Assembly (NCBI GenBank): GCA_963556255.1
Contig: OY744609.1
Coordinates: forward strand, 3,772,410 to 3,836,409
DNA: 64,000 bases
Source: Allolobophora icterica
Taxonomy: Eukaryota; Annelida; Clitellata; Crassiclitellata; Lumbricidae
Direction: 5' to 3'
In this document: piece by piece, positions 53,395 through 63,915 of the stretch
Numbering within the stretch: position 1 is the first letter of the stretch
Layout of the letters: the number at the start of each line of letters is the position of its first letter
Program-made: the position numbers and the translations under genes
Notes under the pieces: model-generated
Told to the model about the DNA's origin: nothing
Database searches by the model: none
Seen by the model: only the letters and a program-made list of their open reading frames with translations

Positions 53395-53740
53395 CATCAT
53401 CCACTTTCGTTAGTTATATCTGAGTCCTGTCCTTCGCTCCTCGGTCCACAGATGTGCTTCAGCAGAATCTCGTTTTCGATCTCGTTCAGAGATCCCTTGA
53501 CGTAGGGAGTGGCAGAGTGTCGTCTTCCATTCGTGGCCCCGCCGGTGCCCTTGGTGCGTCGGGCGCCCCTGGCAAGGGGTTCGGCCGCTGCCGCAGTGTA
53601 GGCCGTGAGCCCTGAGCAGGTCGACGGACGGCTGCCTACCCCGCCGGTGGTAACTCGCAGGCTGTTCACTGAAGGTACGCATCGGAGGAAGGAGACGCAG
53701 TTCAAGGACCTCCAGAATCTCAGCCACTGGAACCTAGAAC
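53395..53740 (-). other. GC-rich island with open frames, unknown
   Basis: This 346-bp segment is far richer in G and C than its surroundings. Two minus-strand frames are open across it. One ends SLNEIENEILLKHICG and PRSEGQDSDITNESG before a stop at 53399. No family is recognised. It could be a fragment of an unrecognised retroelement or a host exon. No splice site supports either. Confidence 0.3.
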
Positions 53741-53763
53741 GAATTTCAATTTATTTATATTTA

Positions 53764-53848
<85 letters not shown>

Positions 53849-53857
53849 TTATTATTC
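53764..53857. repeat. (ATT)n microsatellite
   Basis: About 30 ATT units between unrelated flanks. Confidence 0.95.
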
Positions 53858-54033
53858 AATCGATGGCGCTAAGCAATTGTGAGTGAATGACTTGGTCAAG
53901 ATCTGTATACACAGTAACTCTCTCTCTCTCTCACTTTCAGTGAAGGCTCTTCCTGCCAAGTTGTGGCAACAAAGACCCAAATCAGTATGCCGCGAGAGTG
54001 CCAGAGGAGTGCCGCAAATTTTGATAGTAAAAA
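53858..54033. other. Short unassigned stretch
   Basis: CTCTCTCTCTCTCACTTTCAG at 53921-53941 resembles a splice acceptor, but no downstream exon can be argued. Confidence 0.35.
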
Positions 54034-54345
54034 TATCTGCTTCTTCTTCTTCTTCTTTATGGCTTTGGCGATGCCCCAGCACGCAATAGCCGCTCATTTA
54101 TGGTGAGTCTCCACTTCTCCCTGTCCTGTGCTCTCTGTGTAGCCTCCTGCACGGATTGGCCCATCTCCTTGCAGTCCTCTCGAATCCCATCAATCCATCG
54201 CAACCTTGGTCTCCCTCTCCTCCGCTCTCCGTGTACGTATCCGTGTAGTGCTATATTCGGGTATCTTTCATTTCGCATTCTTCATGTATGGCAGAAATAA
54301 CCCAGTATCCTGATCCTTATCCTGTCCACGATGTCCTGCTGTAAA
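54034..54345 (-). pseudogene. LINE C-terminal fragment with AAG tail
   Basis: The minus strand reads RYPNIALHGYVHGERRRGRP, RLRWIDGIREDCKEMG, ATQRAQDREKWR and LLRAGASPKP, then a stop and AAAGAAGAAGAAGAAGAAG. This is the C-terminus of an RTE/CR1-like endonuclease-RT LINE, a different family from 7993 and 31408. Only about 75 residues are left. Confidence 0.8.
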
Positions 54346-54762
54346 AAATGTCCTGCTGTAATGATGGTTAATGTCCTGCTGTAAAAAATATATTCGTCTA
54401 AAATGACTAAATTACAAGTGACTTATGTATAGGTAGCAATGGTTTATTTTGCTCCAAGTGCTGATCTAAAGCGCCACCAATGGACTGTAAAAAATGTATT
54501 GTAACGTGATTTGAATACAGTGAATGCAGCGCACGAGGTTATAAATTATAAATTTACTATTAATTACACGAGATTCCAGCATTAAGATCGTAGATGCCTA
54601 CTTTAAAGGAAGTTTAGAACCACTCTGATATAGCACTGCTTAATGTCATTTTAAAGGTGTCTTTATTGCGAACACTTTAACCCAAGCGCATTTCCGGTCA
54701 CAGGAACCTAGAGTTAAAATTTGTATAGGCTTATATTTTGTTATTCATTTTTCAATTGTTTA
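54346..54762. other. Unassigned; short repeats and one reversed module
   Basis: ATGTCCTGCTGTAAAAAAT occurs in two complete and one partial version at 54326-54390. TTTTAAAGGTGTC near 54650 is a reversed ACACCTTTAAA block. Nothing else was found. Confidence 0.4.
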
Positions 54763-54975
<213 letters not shown>

Positions 54976-55014
54976 TTATTTAGGAGCAGATTAATTGTAG
55001 TAATAATAATTGTT

Positions 55015-55015
<1 letters not shown>

Positions 55016-55067
<52 letters not shown>

Positions 55068-55104
55068 TATTATTATTATTATTATTATTACTATTATTAT
55101 TATT
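55016..55104. repeat. (AAT)n followed by (ATT)n
   Basis: The two halves are reverse complements and meet near 55066, so the array can fold into a hairpin. Confidence 0.95.
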
Positions 55105-55790
55105 GTCAGGAAAAAACAGCACTAAAAAGCGTTCTTCTACAGTAATTTTCGCTGAAAATTCCGAATTTAGTCAATTTTACAGCCATTTTGGTCGAAATGT
55201 AAAACATATGCTTTCACATCTGCATATATCACCTTTATACTTTTTTAAGTAGCCTTTTTCTGGAAATTCACAATAAAATTTCGGAAACGAACTTAGTAAT
55301 AAAGTGGAGCAACGTTCGCTTACAGCGTGGGAATATCTTATTGATGCAGAAATGTTGTTCATTTTTACGTAAAAGTAACCATAATTTGGCAATCAAGTGG
55401 TTCAATTTTGCGCAAAACTGTGGAGCATCGTTGCCAAAAGAAAGACGTATTCACGCTGAAAGCCAAGAACTGCATTACTTAGTAAGTGGAGCTAAACTTC
55501 CGCTTACAATTTCTGTGAGTTCTGAGAATTCCTGTAGGACGTCATTTCAAACTATAATTGTTTGTGAAATGAGAGAAACATCAATCAGGAATCCTCGGAT
55601 GAGAGGTATCTTTACATGTCGCATATCGTCAAAGAGCGGCATCCTCTTTGAACATTTCCGCACAAGTCGGCTTCTCAAAGCGCGGCTTCCGGTAAAAGCA
55701 AGCTCGAAATAGCGCACCAGAAAAGAATAACAATCGAAGCGGAAACAGCTTAATGTCATCTCAAGATGTTTTCCATTCAGTTGCTTGCTT
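55105..55790. other. Unassigned, one 123-codon open frame
   Basis: A plus-strand frame at 55341-55712 is open but has no recognisable motif (MMQKCCSFLRKSNHNLAIKW...). It may be random. No TE signature was found. Confidence 0.3.
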
Positions 55791-55813
55791 GACGCTAATA
55801 TAATGCACATACG

Positions 55814-55844
<31 letters not shown>

Positions 55845-56150
55845 GTGTGTATAGATTGGATTGTAGGTCTATGTATATAAGTATATATGTATATGCTATT
55901 GTGTATATGTATACATATTGTGTATATGTATACATAGATATGTATATGTATATGTATAAATGAATATATATGTATAAATATGCACTTATAAATATACATG
56001 AATATATACGAATATATATATGCCAAGTTACTAAGCTTGCATGTATACGGGGGCCTACGTACGCATAGGAATATGTATCTATCTTTGAATGTATCTATCT
56101 TCGTATATGTATGTATGCATATATATACATATAGTCCCTTCAAGAAACGT
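55791..56150. repeat. Degenerate TATATG microsatellite
   Basis: TATATATGTATA-type text with interruptions; no gene. Confidence 0.85.
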
Positions 56151-56195
56151 CTCTCCCCAGCGCTTCGCTTGCATCTTAGAGTAACTTATATATTA

Positions 56196-58019
56196 GGGTG
56201 GTCCTTATTTTTGAAAGTCTGATTTCACAATGAGGCACCCTGTGCTTTTGTTTCTACTGATGAAGAAAAAATTCATAAAAAATTTGAAGAGGATCTGACA
56301 ATATTTAGAGGTTGCTACCAGATGTTAAAGTTTAAGCCTATGACACGAGGAATTCATTTAGACTAGCCATTGCAATTTTCTTAATTGAACTGATGTTAGC
56401 AGGTGAGAAAATTGCAAAGTGACATACAGTTGTGTGTGTAATTCATTATTGAATACTATAAATGACTTCTAGCAATTAGTATACCCTAATAGTAGGCTAC
56501 TCATATTTATTTATTTATTTATTTATTTGATAAACAAACGTATAAATAAATTATTTATTTTTTCAAACTCAGTGGTCTTTTAGTGTTTTTCTTTGACTAA
56601 CAAAGTATGCAGGATACTTTTTAAGAAACCCAATATGAAACAAAATGGTTGCCATGTGCATTATGGAAAAGATGTCAATAAGTAAGCAAGCAGTAAGTAG
56701 TTATTAATCAAATTATAGTTATATCATTGTGTTGGAGCATAGGCTGGACAAGGATATGTTGTGGCGTGCATGTCGCCATCACATACTAAAAATAATGTTG
56801 GAGGCAGTGGTCGTGCTTTCTCTTGGCCCATCCCAAGGTCCAGACATAATGATTATCAGAGATTCCAGAGAAACTGGCGACTTATAGACCGATCAAAATA
56901 GAACACAGTGACAAACTTTTGGAGCTGACCTTCACTTTCTTCGGCGGCGTTTATTCCAGGGGCATATCATTCAGAGCACCAGCTGGGCTGCATAGAACAA
57001 AGTGGATGGCCAAGAGTATTTATAGTCTTAAGATTTGGATGTTCAAGAGACAGTTCAAGTTGACAAGAAGAGAAGAAAAGGGGATAGCTGACATCTGCTT
57101 GTTCACAGTAATGCCGTATGTCAAAGTCTGGTTTCAAGCATCATATGCACCATTGGCTCCTCGACTAGACCTGGAGCTCTTGAAGGACATTGACAGATTG
57201 ATAAACAAGGAGAAAAATTGTGCAGATGCAGAGGTTGCAATGAAGACATTTCCGGGTCACTTCTGGTATCTGTCGGAGGAATTGAAGACTTTTGCGTTCT
57301 TTGATGATGGGTCTCCATTGATTTATCAAGCGCCATATGGCTGCTCCTCTGGACAAAACTGGCATCGAACATCCACTAAAGAGAATACCAGGTAACCTCT
57401 GATCAGCTGGAAGCAACTGGAAAATTTTATCACGGAAAACACTAGAAGATTCTTCAGCATTACATGCATTCCAGCAAGTTTCATCCAACAAGATGTTGAT
57501 ACTTGGCCAAACGATGAGAACTACAAGTTAGCCAAGGCCACTGCCACCTCAGTAAGAGTTGTGAATGACACAACAGAGCGTGGAGTGGCACTAATAGACG
57601 AGTATAACAAGCTTCAAACAAATAATGAGGATCATAAGCAGTTTCTGGAATATCGTCACAGATATCCAGACAGGAACAAAGACACTGATTCATTAATACA
57701 TTAAGTAGTAAATGGAACTAAACATTTTAATGTTCACTTGTGTGTCTTGACCTAAATAGTAAATACTACCGTCCACCACTGCCCACCAGAATTTGTTTTG
57801 AATTCGTGCATAAGAATAGTAGGCCTTATTCTATGTATTGTGTGCGTTTTTACAATATATTTGATATAATTATGTTATGTCCGGTAGCAACCTCTAAAAC
57901 TCATAAAATCTCCACAAACTTTTCAGTATTATTATTTTTGTACCTAAAACTAAAAGTTTGGAGGGTGCCTCGTTTAAAATTCCCCCAACAAATTTTTTAC
58001 ATGGAGCTAAGGACCACCC
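56196..58019 (+). mobile_element. DNA transposon with ~130-bp imperfect inverted termini
   Basis: It starts GGGTGGTCCTTATTTTTG and ends TAAGGACCACCC. TATTA at 56191-56195 and 58020-58024 is the probable TSD. Deeper pairs are GAGGCACCCT / AGGGTGCCTC and TAGAGGTTGCTACC / GGTAGCAACCTCTA, giving inverted termini of roughly 130 bp. It encodes the decayed ORF at 56830-57705. The superfamily is uncertain. Confidence 0.85.
56830..57705 (+). pseudogene. Transposon-borne protein of unknown superfamily, frameshifted
   Basis: The longest open part (56919-57395) contains LELTFTFFGG, RGISFRAPAGLHRTKWMAKS, IYSLKIWMFKRQFKLTRREE, PYVKVWFQASYAP and GHFWYLSEELKTFAFFDDGS. After a frame break near 57315-57420 it continues as NTRRFFSITCIPASFIQQ, VRVVNDTTERGVALIDEYNK and DHKQFLEYRHRYPD, ending at 57705. 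I recall closely similar uncharacterised proteins from many invertebrates, probably transposases, but cannot name the family. Acidic residues in LFDD-like and NDTTERG contexts could be catalytic; that is inference. The upstream part (56830-56918) is in frame with stops. Confidence 0.6.
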
Positions 58020-58024
<5 letters not shown>

Positions 58025-58062
<38 letters not shown>

Positions 58063-58260
58063 TATATATCCTAATAGGATTCCGACCTCGCCATATCTGA
58101 GGCCAATTTGAGGACAGATTGTTTCATCGGTCGGTCATTTGTCCTTCGCTCTGCATCGATCCCTTCGCCGGAACTCAATTTCGTCCTACTTCTTCGTGTG
58201 CCTTACACGACGCAGAGTTACGGCTGGTATTCAATCATCCACACAGGCATAGGCCACGTA
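58025..58260. other. AT repeat and unassigned segment
   Basis: TA repeats at 58021-58058 lie next to the transposon. 58071-58260 has no recognisable content. Confidence 0.5.
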
Positions 58261-58348
58261 GGATTGATGATGATGATGATGGTGGCGGTGGAGGAGATGA
58301 TGATGATGACGGTGATGATGATGATGGTGATGATGATTATTATTATTA

Positions 58349-58425
<77 letters not shown>

Positions 58426-58476
58426 ATTATTATTATTGTTGTTGTTATTATTATTATTATTATTATTTTTACCCGA
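58261..58476. repeat. ATG-rich then (ATT)n microsatellite
   Basis: GATGATGATG with GGTGGCGGTGGAGGAG interruptions, then ATT units to 58470. Confidence 0.95.
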
Positions 58477-58583
58477 GGTATATAGGATCCCTCAGGTGTC
58501 AGATACTAATTAAATATGTTGATTCTGGAGTGGCCGTCCTGGTCAAGATCTGGAACAACGAAAGTGCTGTGGAAGGCAACTGC

Positions 58584-58590
<7 letters not shown>
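58477..58590 (-). pseudogene. 3' tip of the REL-type LINE, second copy
   Basis: The minus strand reads ACACCTGAGGGATCCTATAT, ACCTCGGGTAAAAATAATAA. Upstream sequence (58505-58590) is not alignable with the other copy. Confidence 0.55.
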
Positions 58591-58655
<65 letters not shown>

Positions 58656-58676
58656 TTTTTTTTTTTTTTTTTTTTT
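58591..58676. repeat. (ATT)n and T-run, tail of the REL-type LINE
   Basis: On the minus strand: GGGC, about 22 A, then AAT units. This directly follows the 3' end at 58677. Confidence 0.9.
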
Positions 58677-59519
58677 GCCCGAGGTATTTAGGATCCCTCA
58701 GGCTCTAAGATACTGCCTACTGATAAATTAATTAAGCTTGGAGCTCATGGTCGTCATCCCCGGTGTGTGGTGTGAAAGTGCCTCTGAAAGCTACGGCGTT
58801 AAAGCGCTGAGTGCAGACTGATAATCGTTGGAAGAGGTATGCTGTTTCCCTTGGGTCGCCGGAAATAGCAGTCCAGCGGCGTCCCAGCTCAGTTAGAAAC
58901 TCACGTCCTGCGCGGTTTATGGGACCCAGTGTTTCAACCGCGATCGGTACGAACTCGTGTGTAGTTGGGAGAGACTCGTATTTTAGACGCTTTCTGTCTG
59001 CAGCGTGTTCGGCCGCCCCTCCGGGCATCGAAGATGTCAGGTGCGTGTAGGAGGCCGCGCAAGTGTGTATAGTGGTAGCATCCCAGGCGATGTATTTTCC
59101 TCTAGCCCAGGGGATCAGTGTTGCCCCGTCTGGTCTTTTGCCATCAGTCCTGATGAGGCCAGGTGGCTCCTTAGAGCTAGGGATGTCCGCCCCAATGAGG
59201 GCTCTCCACACCAGGTCGTTGATCGCAAAGTGGCGTGCCGCCCTGCCAGAGGACCGCTTGCAGACCAGCCCATGATGTCCTCTCGGGTCGGCCAACTGTC
59301 CACAGTGACACTGGTGCGGGGCGCAAAGATCTAAACCGAGGCGCAGCCCTGTGGCCACCCGAACGGCCTCGTCACTAAGCCCCAGGCCGCAAGCTACCAC
59401 GGGTATCGTCAGGAGCCAGTCGCCCGCGTGAGGAGACGTCACCGCACCAAGCCTGGCCCTGCCCACCAGGTCGTCGCAGGCAGTCCAGACCGCGGCTCTA
59501 TCTGCCTCAATCAATGGCC
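58677..59519 (-). pseudogene. LINE C-terminus resembling a restriction-like endonuclease region
   Basis: Minus-strand frame from 59519 to the stop at 58732: DDLVGRARLGAVTSPHAGDW, LGLSDEAVRVATGLRLGLDL, then C..HQCHCGQLADPRGHHGLVC (CCHC-like zinc motif), SSGRAARHFAINDLVWRALI, EPPGLIRTDGKRPDGATLIP, WARGKYIAWDATTIHT and GDPRETAYLFQRLSV. A CCHC followed by RPD..WD is the pattern of the restriction-like endonuclease at the C-terminus of R2/R4/NeSL-type LINEs. It is open for over 250 codons. The RT part is replaced by an ATT array at 59520. Family placement is by motif only. Confidence 0.65.
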
Positions 59520-59609
<90 letters not shown>

Positions 59610-59618
59610 CATTATTAA
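59520..59618. repeat. (ATT)n microsatellite at a LINE-LINE junction
   Basis: About 32 ATT units separate the REL-type fragment from L2 fragments. Confidence 0.97.
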
Positions 59619-59624
59619 AAACGG

Positions 59625-59995
59625 TGCAGCTTCCACACTTGTTCATGCATTTGTTGTTTATCGATTGGACTACTGCAGTGCCATAGGCCTATATGACGGA
59701 CTCCCGGCCTGCCGGACTGAGCCCATGAATAGGTCCTGCGTACTGCTGCCCCCCTTGTACGCCGCATCCCCAAGTTTGGTAGAGTGTCTGCGTATATGAG
59801 GGATGTTCTCCACTTGCTCCCCTACCCACAGTTCATCGCTTACCGAATCACTGCCTTGGTCCGGCGGTGCTTTGAAGGCTTGACCCCTCCATACCTGCCG
59901 GAGCTCTGCTGTCCCACTTCATGTTCGCAGCGTCGTTGCTCTATCCGCTCAGCTGCGCCAGCTGAACTTATTGTTCCCCGCGCGCCGAAATCACC
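59625..59995 (+). pseudogene. L2-like LINE C-terminal fragment, sense
   Basis: STLVHAFVVYRLDYC, then (frames shifted) MRDVLHLLPYPQFIAYRITA, CFEGLTPPYLPELC and AAPAELIVPRA. It is colinear with 15175-15520 of the L2-like LINE. It stops before the 3' end. Confidence 0.75.
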
Positions 59996-60258
59996 TTCAG
60001 CTGCCGGAGCTGATAATTGCAATTGCGGGAGAGAAGATTTATGTGCCGCGTGAATGTAAGTTCCTGGTCCAGGATGACTCCCAAGTCCCGGACCCAGGTC
60101 GAGAAAGAAAGGTGTGGAAATTGCAAGGCAAGAGAAGACAGATCTATTTTAGAGAGCTGCTGGGGAGTGCCAAGCCATATAAACTGCGTCTTTAAGGGGT
60201 TAAGCCGCAGATGGTTTGCAGACATCCAGGCCTGCAGGGACTCCATGGCATCCAGATC
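59996..60258 (-). pseudogene. L2-like LINE RT fragment, inverted against its neighbour
   Basis: Minus-strand MESLQAWMSANHLRLNPLKT, QFIWLGTPQQLSKIDLSS, WVRDLGVILDQELTF and HINLLSRNCNYQLRQLKVI. It ends just before the point in the protein where the sense fragment at 59625 begins (..HAFV). Together they are two adjoining parts of one LINE in head-on orientation. Confidence 0.75.
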
Positions 60259-60910
60259 ACTTGCTTGGTGTTATGCGGCGCGAATCGTTCGAGCAACGCC
60301 GCAGATTCTCCAAAGAAGGCTGTTGACGGCGGTTCAGACCACGGACGGTAGACAGCAATGATAGTCAGTGGGCAATGAGGCGAGGCTTCGGAGACTACCA
60401 GAGCCTCAAAGGTCGTAGGAGGATCTGAGAGTGTGACCGCTTTGGTAGAGCTGCGCGATGGTAGACGATGAGCCCTCCGCCGCGTCCATCACCGTCCCGA
60501 ACATCAGCCCTTGGGCAGTCAATGCATGAATAGCCCAGCGGGGCAGATCTGCGTACCACCACGTCAGATGAGGAGCAGTGCCAGGACTCTGTGATGAGGA
60601 GTAGTTCGAGATCCTCAGCGAGCATCGTGTCGGCTAAAGCGACGTGTTTATTTCGGAATGAGTGAACGTTCCACGTAGCTAGACGGACCCCAGATAGGGA
60701 GCAGTCAAGCCATCAGCGGGTGCCGAGGGGAGAGAAGAAGCTGGTTTAGGTCGACCAGCAGTCGATCGCCAGATTCGACAGCAGAACAGGTTTTCCTCGT
60801 AGAGCGCGAAATACGAGAAAGACAAGAAGAAAGCGCACGGATCTGTTCCGAGCTGTACGTGAAAGAGGGCTTTGCCACGTTACGCAGATCGCCCACCGCC
60901 ATTTTTGTGA
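60259..60910 (-). pseudogene. L2-like LINE endonuclease N-terminal half, joined to RT by deletion
   Basis: The minus strand reads GVRLATWNVHSFRNKHVALA (Asn of the nuclease), LELLLITESWH (Glu), RSAPLGYSCIDCPRADVRDG, DGRGGGLIVYHRAALPK and IIAVYRP. The frame runs into the RT fragment near 60258 without the second half of EN or the front of RT. 60705-60910 carries an upstream open piece (LSSCLSRISRSTRK). It is a 5'-containing deletion derivative. Confidence 0.8.
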
Positions 60911-61115
60911 TGTGTCAACGCACGGCGAATAACAATAATAATTTCTGATGTAAATGCAGATGCAACTGTGATAGACCACGTAGCGAGGTAATCACGGATC
61001 GGTAGAAATTATTCACCGATATTTTGCGTATCGCAAAATGTCAACAACACGACTTTAAGCGATAAAAAGTTACGACCGAGTTGAGCTGGCGTAAACACGC
61101 CGAGGCGCCACCTAG
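60911..61115. other. Unassigned
   Basis: No feature was recognised. Confidence 0.4.
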
Positions 61116-61212
61116 CAATACCATGATGACGGTGATGATGATGATGAAGGTAATGATGATGGTGGTAATGCTGATGATGATGGTGATTATGTTGATGATG
61201 ATGATGGTGGTG

Positions 61213-61244
<32 letters not shown>

Positions 61245-61318
61245 GTGGTGGTGGTGGTGATGATGATGATGATTATAATGCTGCTGCTGCTGCTGCTGAT
61301 GATGATGATGATGACAGA
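61116..61318. repeat. ATG/GTG/TGC triplet repeat region
   Basis: GATGATGATG with GGTGGTGGTG and a TGC run (61279-61296). Confidence 0.9.
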
Positions 61319-61443
61319 GATGATGTGGGCGACAACTACGACTGATGACGACGTAGATGATGACCACACCAATGCTTTGTGAGTTAAACTAAAGGCGCTA
61401 TATATAGATGCATACAAGCACACTTACATACAAGCACACATAC

Positions 61444-61480
<37 letters not shown>

Positions 61481-61699
61481 TGGATACATCTGGCCAAATT
61501 CTGAAACAACGGGTCGCCTTGATCCTCAAAAAGTACTAACTGGTCCCTAGAGGGCTACCCTTAGTAATCTACAAACTGGAGGGTATGGGAACTCCAACAA
61601 GATGCGATTCTTTCACTGGCTGGCATGAGTTCAACCGCTTGGTAACAGGAACATTTTCAGCTAACCACTTGCCAAGGGTCAATCAAGCAACCACTATCG
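61319..61699. other. Unassigned, AT microsatellite at 61445-61477
   Basis: Apart from TA repeats, no gene or known repeat. Confidence 0.45.
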
Positions 61700-62215
61700 A
61701 TCAACTGAACATTTAAAAAGCGACCCTTCAAGGAAACTATTCCGAGACGCTCCCAGCCCAACCCCGGCGAAAGAGAACAGACTTTAGAGCAGAGAAGAAA
61801 GCGGTGGATGAGTTTCGAGGAAGAGCCGCAGCTCAGGAGGAAGCCCATTCCAAATTGTGGGACCAACGACGGAGAAAGCGCGCTGCTGCATAGTGGCGGT
61901 GCGTGTGAAAGGAACAGAGAGGTCACTACGGGCGTCAGAGCGAAGAGAGTGGTGACTAGCTGGAACAGAGGCACGAGAACAGATAGAAGGGAGCACGGCC
62001 AAGATAACATTGCCAGACAATGGAGGCAACCTGGTAAGCAATGCGTTGCGAGAGTGCCAACCAGTGGAGGACTTCTCGCATGTATTCTCGCATGTATTCA
62101 GAGATATGGCCGAATTTAGGAATGTGCCCGACCAAGCGCGCAACGGAACGCAGTAGGCGTTCGAGGCAGTTCAGGATCGTTTGCACAGAGTCAAGCCATC
62201 AGTCTCGAACTGTAA
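61700..62215 (-). pseudogene. L2-like LINE C-terminal fragment
   Basis: Across frames on the minus strand: TILNCLERLLRSVARLVGHI, MREVLHWLALSQRIAYQV, RSDLSVPFTRTATMQQRAFS, VVGPTIWNGLPPELR, then GGGAGCGTCTCGGAATAG. The upstream end is within the region equivalent to 15255. At least two frameshifts. Confidence 0.75.
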
Positions 62216-62519
62216 TGGTTAGGTCACAAGGCCATTGCGTTAATTATTGCTGCAGCGCAATTCCAAGAAGAGCTCAGAAAAACTGTTATTAGTCTAATAA
62301 CCGCGGAAGAATGTGATTGCTTGCTTGAGGTACAGACATTTTTACCACGTTGCTTAAAATAGCGCTATAACAATCGGAGAGCGCGGAAGATGAACCGAGA
62401 GAGATGCGGGAAACAGATTACAAATGATCAAAGGTTCCTATTAGTCAAGAAATATGTCACGCCGACCTTTTTGTACCAGCTGTTTACCTACTAACCCCAT
62501 CACTCCATCCATGAGAATA
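62216..62519. other. Unassigned
   Basis: Nothing recognised. Confidence 0.4.
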
Positions 62520-63000
62520 TGAGCGGATGGATGGGTGGGTGGATGGATGGATAGGTGGGTTATGTATCTCTTTTTGCCAGGAGACCCAACTAGTTGAGAT
62601 GGATAGGTGGATGGATGGGTGGATGGATGAGTGGATGGAAGGATGGTTGAATGAATGGGTGGATGGATGGATGGATGGATGGGTGGATGAATGGATGGAT
62701 GGATGTATGGGTGGGTGGATGGATGAGTGGATGGATGGATGAGTAGATGGATGGATGGGTTGGTTGATGAGTGAATGGATGAATGAGTTGATGGATGGAT
62801 GGATGGATGGATGGATGGATGGATGGATGGATGGATGGATGGATGGATGGATGGATGGATGGATGGATTGTTTGAGTGATGGATGAGTGGATTGACGGAT
62901 GGATGGATGGATTATGGATGGGCAGGCGGAGGGATGAAGTGGCAGGAAGGAACTACAAGGATGAATGGAGAGGTGGACGGATGGATGATGGATTGTTAGA
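62520..63000. repeat. GGAT-based minisatellite
   Basis: GGATGGATGGGTGGATG-type units; a pure GGAT run at 62793-62866. Open frames across it (GWMDGWMD..) are a by-product. Confidence 0.95.
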
Positions 63001-63393
63001 TGGAGAATTGAGCATTACCTGGAGGGAAGGAAGGACTTAAACACGCTTCAACGCTAAACTCAGTCTGCCGCGAAGTCCTGCTTTCGCGCTCGACTGCACG
63101 TCGCCGGAAATTGCAACTGGATTTTACGCTTGATTGGATAGCAAGATTTGCCAAAAGGTAATTAACCAAATTGGTATTGCATCAAGGCCGGTATCCGGAA
63201 CTGGGTCTCCCCATAAAAGTCTCTCCCAGAAGAATCTATTACGGAACAGATTCCCACACAACGGTTTTGTTTTAGAAAAATCGCACCCTCGGGGAATATA
63301 TTCTAAAACAAAGTCTCTGTGGAGAAATAATCTCTTCCCGTGAGAATTTACTCATTGAGAGATACATTGAGAGATTGATTTTTGTAATTCTCT
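63001..63393. other. Unassigned
   Basis: GGGGAATATATTCTAAAACA and repeated ATTGAGAG text; no gene recognised. Confidence 0.4.
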
Positions 63394-63915
63394 CCTTATA
63401 GGCCTTCCCAGAGTCCGCCTTTCCCCTCTCCAAACCGGTTCTCAATGCTGCCGCTAGATTGACTGCCCGTCTCCCTCGGTTCTGACATATTTCCACTTTC
63501 ATGGTTGAACAACTCAATTGGTTCCCTGAGCTTCTCTCTCTGTACCCGAATTCAATTCAAAGTTCTTATTCTTTGGCTTAAGTTGGGTCTTCCTCCGAAG
63601 TACTTACGTGAACCAATTCTTCGTCCCCATTCTGTCGCTTCATTGGGTCCACTTCGATCTTCTAAGCGTCTTGATCTCTTAGTTCCCGTATCAGGACTAC
63701 TATGGCTCAATCTAGATCTGCATAGGTCCCTCGCTTTGGAACGGGCTCCCTCCTCCTGTTCGTACCACCATTCTCTCTGGTCACTCTTTAACTTCCTTTT
63801 CTTGCATTAAATATCATGTTTCTTTTCTCGGGGTCTCTCGCACCGGGAGCGCCTCTGAATGGTCCACACCGCGAGAGGCGCTTTAAAAATACTCAAATAT
63901 AATACAATACAGTCA
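63394..63915 (+). pseudogene. L2-like LINE 3' fragment
   Basis: Starts GLPRVRLSPL.., VLNAAARLTARLPR, then frame breaks, LNWFPELLSLYPNSIQSSYS-type text, LGLPPKYLREPILRPHSVAS, LGPLRSSKRLDLL, and the 3' hairpin GGGAGCGCCTCTGA..AGAGGCGCTTTAAAAAT with an ATACA tail at 63897-63912. Colinear with 15230-15742. Confidence 0.82.

Noticed and set aside
59625..60910. Classical twin-priming explanation for the inverted L2 pair
   Set aside because: The order is 3' part then inverted 5' part, the opposite of what twin priming yields, and no TSD was found.
62527..62742. Trp/Met/Asp-rich protein of 71 codons
   Set aside because: Translation of the GGAT minisatellite.
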